From Ignavibacteria bacterium (GTDB lineage Bacteria; Bacteroidota; Ignavibacteria; Ignavibacteriales; Ignavibacteriaceae): DNA of 10,801 bases. The first letter of the stretch is position 1; each line of letters opens with the position of its first letter. The DNA lies in NCBI GenBank assembly GCA_030648225.1, contig JAUSIA010000241.1, positions 1 to 10,801 on the forward strand, given 5' to 3'. This document shows, piece by piece, positions 6,452-10,801 of this stretch. The notes beneath the pieces were generated by a model. It saw only the letters and a list, made by a program, of their open reading frames with translations, had not been told where the DNA came from and searched no databases. Made by a program: the position numbers and the translations under genes.

Positions 6452-7885
6452 ATGTTGAAACCAATCTTCAAATTATTATTTATCTCTGTTGGTTTAATCC
6501 TTATAAATCCATTAGAATCTAAAGCACAAAATATAAATGATGCATTAAGAGTAACAATCCCTGGTCTTGGATCAAATGCAAGAGCACTAGGAATGGGTAA
6601 CAGTTATATTGGACTAAGTGATGATGGCTCTGCATCTTTTTTTAATCCCGCTGGATTAGGTCTTCTTAAAAGATTAGAATTTTCTGGTGGGTTAAGTCAT
6701 ATAAATTATAATAATGATGCTGAATTCTTTAATGATAATACATCATATTCCAACAGCAATACAGCTTTGAACAGGTTAAGTTTCGCATTCCCTTTCCCTA
6801 CTTTAAAAGGAAGTCTTGTTTTTGCTCTTTCATATCATACAACAAAAGATCTTACAAGTGCATTCAAGTTTGATGGATTTAATAATGGGAATAACTCATT
6901 AATACAAGACTTACTGGATACTGATATTCCTTTTGATTTATATCTTACTGATCTTGATAATAATACTCCCATTTCAGGAAATCTAAATCAAAGTGGTTCT
7001 ACCATTAACTCCGGGGGAATAGATAACTGGACATTCTCTGGTGCAATTGAAGTTTACCGTAATCTTTTCATCGGAGTTAATTTGAATATTAACTCAGGAA
7101 ATTTCAGATCTGTAAATGATTATTATGAAGATGATACAAAAAATATTTACGAGGGAAGGACCGATCCACAGGATTCTTTAACAGCAGATTTCAGAACTTT
7201 TTATTTAAACAGGATTATTGATTGGGAAATTTCCGGATGGGATGCAAAATTTGGAATTCTTTACCAGTTTGAAGATCAGGCAAGATTTGGTTTAACTATT
7301 CAGTTCCCTAAAACATTTGATATAAATGAGGAATTTCTTGTTGATGGATGGAGTGAATTTGGAAGTGGATTTATGCCAACTCTTGATCGTGAAAAATACA
7401 GCGATGCTGTTGAATATGAAATTGTAACTCCGATTGAGCTTGGTGCAGGATTTTCTTATAACTTTAAAGGATTAATCTTAAGTTCACAAGCAACAATTAT
7501 CGATTACTCACAAATTGATTTCAATAATAAGGAAGGATTGGACGAACAGTTTGTTGAAAGCCTTAACAAAGATATTAAAGATCAGTTAAAATCAGTTTTT
7601 AATTATAATGTTGGACTTGAATACAATATTCCTAAAACAGGATTAAGATTAAGAGGAGGATTTTTTGTTCAGCCTTCTCCTTACCAGGGAGATCCATCTG
7701 AATTTAACAGGAAATATGCAACTGCAGGGATAGGCTTTTTAACAGATGAAACTGTTGGAATTGATATTGCTTACGCACATGGATGGTGGAAAGATTTTGG
7801 AGATAATTATGGTTCTGAGGTTTCCAGAACATTCCAGGATATAACAAGCGATCAATTTATGATAACAGGGATTTACAGGTTCTGA
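6452..7885 (+). CDS. FadL/TodX (OmpP1)-family outer-membrane protein
   Basis: The 477-residue product has a Sec signal peptide ending SKA|Q (cleavage about residue 25). The mature N-terminus carries the motif ARALGMGNSYIGLSDDGS, continuing ASFFNPAGLG (residues 43-70). This is characteristic of FadL/TodX/OmpP1 and of PorV-like relatives, whose N-terminal hatch plugs a 14-strand barrel. The remainder alternates amphipathic strands (SLVFALSYHTTKDL, FIGVNLNINSGNF, WDAKFGILYQFEDQARFGLT, GLRLRGGFFVQPSPY, VGIDIAYAHGWW). It ends in ITGIYRF with the C-terminal Phe expected for barrel assembly. The family moves hydrophobic molecules across the outer membrane; PorV relatives serve type IX secretion instead. 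The start codon directly follows the stop of the second Tyr-rich lipoprotein gene and an AGGAA site precedes it, so it is the last gene of that operon, before the intrinsic terminator. Substrate unknown. Confidence 0.88.
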   Translation: MLKPIFKLLFISVGLILINPLESKAQNINDALRVTIPGLGSNARALGMGNSYIGLSDDGSASFFNPAGLGLLKRLEFSGGLSHINYNNDAEFFNDNTSYSNSNTALNRLSFAFPFPTLKGSLVFALSYHTTKDLTSAFKFDGFNNGNNSLIQDLLDTDIPFDLYLTDLDNNTPISGNLNQSGSTINSGGIDNWTFSGAIEVYRNLFIGVNLNINSGNFRSVNDYYEDDTKNIYEGRTDPQDSLTADFRTFYLNRIIDWEISGWDAKFGILYQFEDQARFGLTIQFPKTFDINEEFLVDGWSEFGSGFMPTLDREKYSDAVEYEIVTPIELGAGFSYNFKGLILSSQATIIDYSQIDFNNKEGLDEQFVESLNKDIKDQLKSVFNYNVGLEYNIPKTGLRLRGGFFVQPSPYQGDPSEFNRKYATAGIGFLTDETVGIDIAYAHGWWKDFGDNYGSEVSRTFQDITSDQFMITGIYRF

Positions 7886-7915
7886 TATCCGATTTCTAAT
7901 TTGCTTGAAAAATTT

Positions 7916-7952
7916 AAGCACCTTATTTTGAGATAAGGTGCTTTTTTATTTT
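7916..7952 (+). terminator. Intrinsic terminator after the FadL-like gene
   Basis: A perfect 11-bp stem (AAGCACCTTAT at 7916-7926 with ATAAGGTGCTT at 7933-7943) with loop TTTGAG is followed by a T-rich tract up to 7952. It lies 30 nt after the stop codon of the FadL-like gene. It also ends only 5 nt before the Shine-Dalgarno site of rsgA, so it might act as a leader attenuator for rsgA as well. Confidence 0.92.
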
Positions 7953-7957
7953 AAACC

Positions 7958-7962
7958 GGAGG
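7958..7962 (+). promoter_or_regulatory. Shine-Dalgarno site of rsgA marking the non-AUG start
   Basis: GGAGG is followed by ATTT and then an in-frame ATA codon at 7967. The spacing to ATA is normal, while the next start-like codon in frame is GTG at 8324. The site therefore marks initiation at or very near 7967. Confidence 0.7.
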
Positions 7963-7966
7963 ATTT

Positions 7967-8923
7967 ATAAAAGGAATTGTAAGCAGAATAGAAAGTAAAG
8001 ATTATTATGTTTTCCCGCTTCATAAAGATAACCTTATTCGCTGCAGTCTTCGCGGAAGATTCAAAAAAGAATTTAACTTAAAGAAAGATAAGCTCTATCA
8101 TACAGATATTGTAACAATTGGAGATTATGTTGATTTTGAACTTAATGATGATGGAACAGGAGTAATAAATGAAATTGAAGAAAGGCAAAATTATATTTCA
8201 CGAAAAGCTCCGAAAATAAAAGGCACAAGCTACCGTGGTGAAAGACTTGAGCAAATTATAGCTGCAAATGTTGATAAGCTCTTTATTGTAGAAAGTGTAC
8301 ACAAACCGGATTACAATAACAAAGTGATTGACAGATTTATTGTTGCGGGTGAGAGTTCACACCTTAATATTGTAATCATCATAAATAAAATTGATCTTGA
8401 AGAAGAAAATATTTCTGAAGAATGGGCTTCTCTCTACAGAGAAATAGGATATAAAGTAATTCTTTCCAGCAAAGTTTCAGGTGATGGAATTGAAGAATTA
8501 AAAAATGAAATTATTGGGAATAAAAATATTTTCTGGGGACATTCGGGTGTAGGTAAATCCTCTCTTCTTAATAAAATCTTTCCGGGATTAAATCTTGAGA
8601 TAGGAGAGATAAGTTCTTTTACTGATAAAGGAACTCACAAAACTGTAACTTCAAAAATGATAAAGATTGCTTCAGATACTTATGTTATTGATACTCCCGG
8701 TGTAAGGGAAATTGATCCTTTTGGAATAAAGAAAAAAGACCTGGGACATTACTTTATCGAATTCAAACCATTTGCAGAAAACTGCCGTTTTAATACTTGT
8801 ACTCACTATCATGAACCTGGCTGCGAGGTTGTTAAAGCTGTTGAAAATAATGAAATTTCAGAAGTTAGATATGATAGCTATTTAAGAATTCTCAAAACTA
8901 TTGAGGAAGATATTATTTACTGA
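7967..8923 (+). CDS. rsgA: Ribosome small-subunit-dependent GTPase RsgA, apparent ATA start
   Basis: The 318-codon frame gives a full-length RsgA, a GTPase that checks late 30S subunit maturation in the cytoplasm. The N-terminal OB-fold region (KGIVSRIESKDYYVFPL to TIGDYVDFELNDDGTG, residues 2-66) leads into the circularly permuted G domain. That has NKID (G4, 140-143), SSKVSG (G5, about 168-173), GHSGVGKS (P-loop, 191-198), KGTHKT (switch/G2, about 221-226) and DTPG (G3, 242-245). The C-terminal zinc knuckle is Cys273, Cys278, His280, Cys286. The reading frame opens after TAA at 7952-7954 and holds no ATG, GTG or TTG until GTG at 8324, which would delete the OB fold. The Shine-Dalgarno GGAGG points to ATA at 7967, exactly where an ATG would give MKGIVSRI. 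Either a rare ATA (or ATT at 7976) start is used, or the base is a mutation or sequencing/assembly error. No internal stop or frameshift is present. Confidence 0.93.
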   Translation: MKGIVSRIESKDYYVFPLHKDNLIRCSLRGRFKKEFNLKKDKLYHTDIVTIGDYVDFELNDDGTGVINEIEERQNYISRKAPKIKGTSYRGERLEQIIAANVDKLFIVESVHKPDYNNKVIDRFIVAGESSHLNIVIIINKIDLEEENISEEWASLYREIGYKVILSSKVSGDGIEELKNEIIGNKNIFWGHSGVGKSSLLNKIFPGLNLEIGEISSFTDKGTHKTVTSKMIKIASDTYVIDTPGVREIDPFGIKKKDLGHYFIEFKPFAENCRFNTCTHYHEPGCEVVKAVENNEISEVRYDSYLRILKTIEEDIIY

Positions 8924-8942
8924 AGTCAGGCTATGCATTTCT

Positions 8943-9025
8943 AATTCAAAAGTCAAAATGCCTGTCCCAAACTTGATTCGGGATCAAAATCAAAAATATT
9001 AATTATCTTTTTTGACTTTTGAATT
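8943..9025. repeat. Nested inverted-repeat (MITE/REP-like) element, copy B
   Basis: A perfect 16-bp inverted pair (AATTCAAAAGTCAAAA at 8943-8958 and its complement at 9010-9025) encloses a 51-bp interior. That interior holds the palindrome GCCTGTCCC-N12-GGATCAA at 8960-8987. The same core with the same spacing occurs at 2419-2446. TTTTGAC occurs at 9010-9016 and again at 9024-9030. The element occupies the gap between rsgA and menF, has no coding potential, and resembles small non-autonomous or REP-like repeats. Confidence 0.7.
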
Positions 9026-9066
9026 TTGACCGACCTTTTTTAAACCAATTTGAAAGAATTAACACT

Positions 9067-9074
9067 TATATTTG
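9067..9074 (+). promoter_or_regulatory. Putative -7 box of the menFD promoter
   Basis: TATATTTG matches TAnnTTTG exactly, 23 nt before the menF ATG. The nearest upstream TTTG (9049-9052) is only 14 nt away, shorter than the usual spacing, so the -33 element is uncertain. No clear Shine-Dalgarno sequence precedes menF. Confidence 0.4.
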
Positions 9075-9097
9075 GGTATAAAAATAATTGCAGATAG

Positions 9098-10498
9098 ATG
9101 GAAAATATTTCTGGATTAGTAAACTCGTTCTCTCAATTCCTTTCTGAAAAAACAAAACAAAAAGAAAACCTGCAGGGAAGCTTATTAAGCTTTGCCAAAG
9201 AAATAAGCAGTTTTGATTTTGAGAATAAAATTGATTCTCTTCTGAAATCATCTGAGAACTCATTCTATTTTTCTTTTCCCGGGAATCAATTCTCATTCCT
9301 AGCTTTAGACCAGGCTTTTAATATTACTGAAAATGGTCAGGCAAGATTTATCTCTACCGACAAAAAAATAAAAGAGATATCAGGCAAATTTATTTCTAAC
9401 TGGAGCGATAAAAATCTTCCCCTGTTTATTGGCGGTATGAAATTCACAGTTGAACATTCCGATGATGACTGGAAAGATTTTTCTGATTCAACCTGGTTTG
9501 TCCCTGAGATTTTAATATGCAAAGTTCAGGGAAAAACTTTTTTGATTTACAATTATTTTGCTGAGCAGGGATTATCAAAAATAAGATTAACTGAAAAATT
9601 GTCAAAGAAGTTAGAATCTTTATTACAAACAAAGGAAGACAAGAATAATTCATCCCCGCGAATTACTAACTCGGCAGGATTATCTCCCAAAGACAGAAAG
9701 AAATGGAAACAAATAATCAACCAGGCACTTGAAAAGATTAATAATAATGAAATAAAAAAGGTTGTCCTTGCAAGAAAAGTTGAATTAGTGCTTTCAGAAG
9801 AAATTAATCTTACTAAATCATTAAACACTTTAAGAAGTGATTATCCCCTTTGCTGCTTGTTTGCTTATCATAAAGGAAATTCAACTTTCTTTGGAGCAAC
9901 ACCGGAATTATTAGCCAGAATTTCAAATCATAAAATAGAAGTTGATGCAATTGCCGGATCAATTAACCGCGGTACAACAGATGAAGAAGATAGTAAGCTT
10001 GAATCCAATCTTTTACAAAGCAAAAAAGACATTGATGAGCATCAATATGTTCTTGAACATCTTACCAAAGCTTTAACTAATATCGGAATTAATATTAGTT
10101 TAGATAAAACGCCATCAGTTAAAAAACTAAAAAACATTCAGCATCTTTTAACAAAAATATCTGCTGAACTAAAAAATGATACCAGTATTATGAATATTCT
10201 AAGTGAGCTTCATCCTTCTCCTGCTGTATGCGGCTTTCCTAAAGATGCAGCACTAAGCCTCATAAAAAAAATTGAGAACCAGAAAAGAGGTCTCTATGCA
10301 GGAATTATCGGCTGGTTCAATTTAAATAACGAAGGAGAGTTTGCTGTCTCTATAAGATCAGCTATAACAAAGGGGAATAAATTAATTACATTTGCCGGCG
10401 GTGGTATTGTAGAAGGGTCTGATCCTGATAATGAATTTGAGGAAACTGAATTGAAATTAAAACCTATACTTTCTCTCTTTAATGAAAAAAAAGATTAA
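9098..10498 (+). CDS. menF: Isochorismate synthase MenF
   Basis: The 466-residue chorismate-utilising enzyme is expected to convert chorismate to isochorismate, the first step of the classical menaquinone route. The N-terminal half is variable. The C-terminal half (about 197-462) carries the family signature: KVVLARK (221-227, with the general-base Lys221), FFGATPELLA (264-273), AIAGSINRG (284-292), KDIDEHQYV (310-318), HPSPAVCGFP (372-381), KRGLYAG (396-402), FAVSIRS (415-421), and AGGGIVEGSDP with the Mg2+-binding Glu-rich end DNEFEETE (433-451). The sequence alone does not fully separate isochorismate synthase from salicylate synthase, but menD overlapping its 3' end makes MenF the best call. 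The length is normal for MenF. The ATG at 9098 follows a TAnnTTTG-like box with a short leader. The substitution of Cys for Gly in HPSPAVCG is also seen in some isochorismate synthases. Confidence 0.93.
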   Translation: MENISGLVNSFSQFLSEKTKQKENLQGSLLSFAKEISSFDFENKIDSLLKSSENSFYFSFPGNQFSFLALDQAFNITENGQARFISTDKKIKEISGKFISNWSDKNLPLFIGGMKFTVEHSDDDWKDFSDSTWFVPEILICKVQGKTFLIYNYFAEQGLSKIRLTEKLSKKLESLLQTKEDKNNSSPRITNSAGLSPKDRKKWKQIINQALEKINNNEIKKVVLARKVELVLSEEINLTKSLNTLRSDYPLCCLFAYHKGNSTFFGATPELLARISNHKIEVDAIAGSINRGTTDEEDSKLESNLLQSKKDIDEHQYVLEHLTKALTNIGINISLDKTPSVKKLKNIQHLLTKISAELKNDTSIMNILSELHPSPAVCGFPKDAALSLIKKIENQKRGLYAGIIGWFNLNNEGEFAVSIRSAITKGNKLITFAGGGIVEGSDPDNEFEETELKLKPILSLFNEKKD

Positions 10499-10801
10499 CC
10501 GGAATTTCTTCTGGGCTGAAACTTTCATAAACGAATTAACTTCAACCGGTGTAAAATATGCCTGCATATCTCCCGGTTCTCGTAACACTCCTTTAACTCT
10601 TGCAATAGCAGGCAATAAAAAAATAAAATCTTTTGTTCATATAGATGAAAGATGTTCTGCATTTTTTGCTCTCGGAGTAGCCAAAGCCACAAATACTCCT
10701 GTTATCGTCCTAAGCACTTCAGGCACTGCAGCTGCAGAGCTTTATCCCGCAATCATTGAAGCATATCAGCAACGAGTTCCTTTAATTGTATGCACTGCCG
10801 A
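10482..10801 (+). CDS. menD: SEPHCHC synthase MenD, N-terminal part
   Basis: The first 106 codons are visible and the gene continues past the right edge. MenD is a thiamine-diphosphate enzyme joining isochorismate and 2-oxoglutarate to give SEPHCHC, the step after MenF. Visible signatures are WAETFINEL (11-19), the isochorismate-binding SPGSRNTPLT (30-39), HIDERCSAFFALG (53-65), where Glu56 is the expected cofactor-activating glutamate, and STSGTAAAELYPAIIEA (78-94). The ATG lies inside the end of menF, giving a 17-bp overlap in another frame, so the two genes share one transcript and probably coupled translation. The start is supported by the immediate MKKKINRNFFWAE opening, typical of the family. 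Confidence 0.95.
   Translation, partial: MKKKINRNFFWAETFINELTSTGVKYACISPGSRNTPLTLAIAGNKKIKSFVHIDERCSAFFALGVAKATNTPVIVLSTSGTAAAELYPAIIEAYQQRVPLIVCTA

Noticed and set aside
8324..8923. RsgA starting at GTG 8324 as a truncated gene or pseudogene
   Set aside because: In-frame sequence from 7967 encodes a normal OB fold and the beginning of the G domain with no stop or frameshift, and a good ribosome site sits upstream, so the gene is full length with a non-canonical start.

Overview
The window is AT-rich chromosomal DNA with dense, mostly co-directional genes. The best guess at its source is a member of the Bacteroidota/Chlorobiota/Ignavibacteriota group, probably Ignavibacteriota-like. Four things point there: a TPR lipoprotein translationally coupled to a DUF4292 lipoprotein, many outer-membrane lipoproteins and beta-barrels, menaquinone genes, and upstream elements resembling the TAnnTTTG (-7) promoter box of Bacteroidota. 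No rRNA or other phylogenetic marker is present, so this placement is inference.

Layout. Positions 1-2300 (minus strand) hold a TPR-repeat lipoprotein followed by the N-terminal part of a DUF4292 (LolB-like) lipoprotein, joined by a TTGA start/stop overlap. Positions 2301-2557 are a divergent intergenic region with back-to-back perfect hairpins, a palindromic repeat and a likely plus-strand promoter. Positions 2558-4679 (plus) hold an ATP-grasp ligase-like protein, a small membrane-anchored beta-rich (Ig-like?) protein and a predicted outer-membrane beta-barrel. Positions 4881-7885 (plus) form a tight three-gene unit: two low-complexity Tyr/Asn-rich lipoproteins and a FadL/TodX-like outer-membrane protein, ended by a strong intrinsic terminator at 7916-7952. 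Next comes rsgA (7967-8923), whose reading frame is intact but has no ATG/GTG/TTG at its expected start. After an 83-bp nested inverted-repeat element come menF (9098-10498) and the start of menD (10482 to the right edge), which overlap by 17 bp and begin menaquinone biosynthesis from chorismate.

How the genes fit together. MenF (chorismate to isochorismate) and MenD (isochorismate to SEPHCHC) are consecutive enzymes. RsgA is a ribosome-assembly GTPase unrelated to its neighbours. The other seven genes are envelope-related or sit beside envelope genes. The least understood parts are the ATP-grasp/Ig-like/barrel cluster and the operon pairing two Tyr-rich, Asn-rich lipoproteins with a FadL-like barrel. 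Both are candidates for undescribed envelope systems, but the sequence alone does not establish a function for either.
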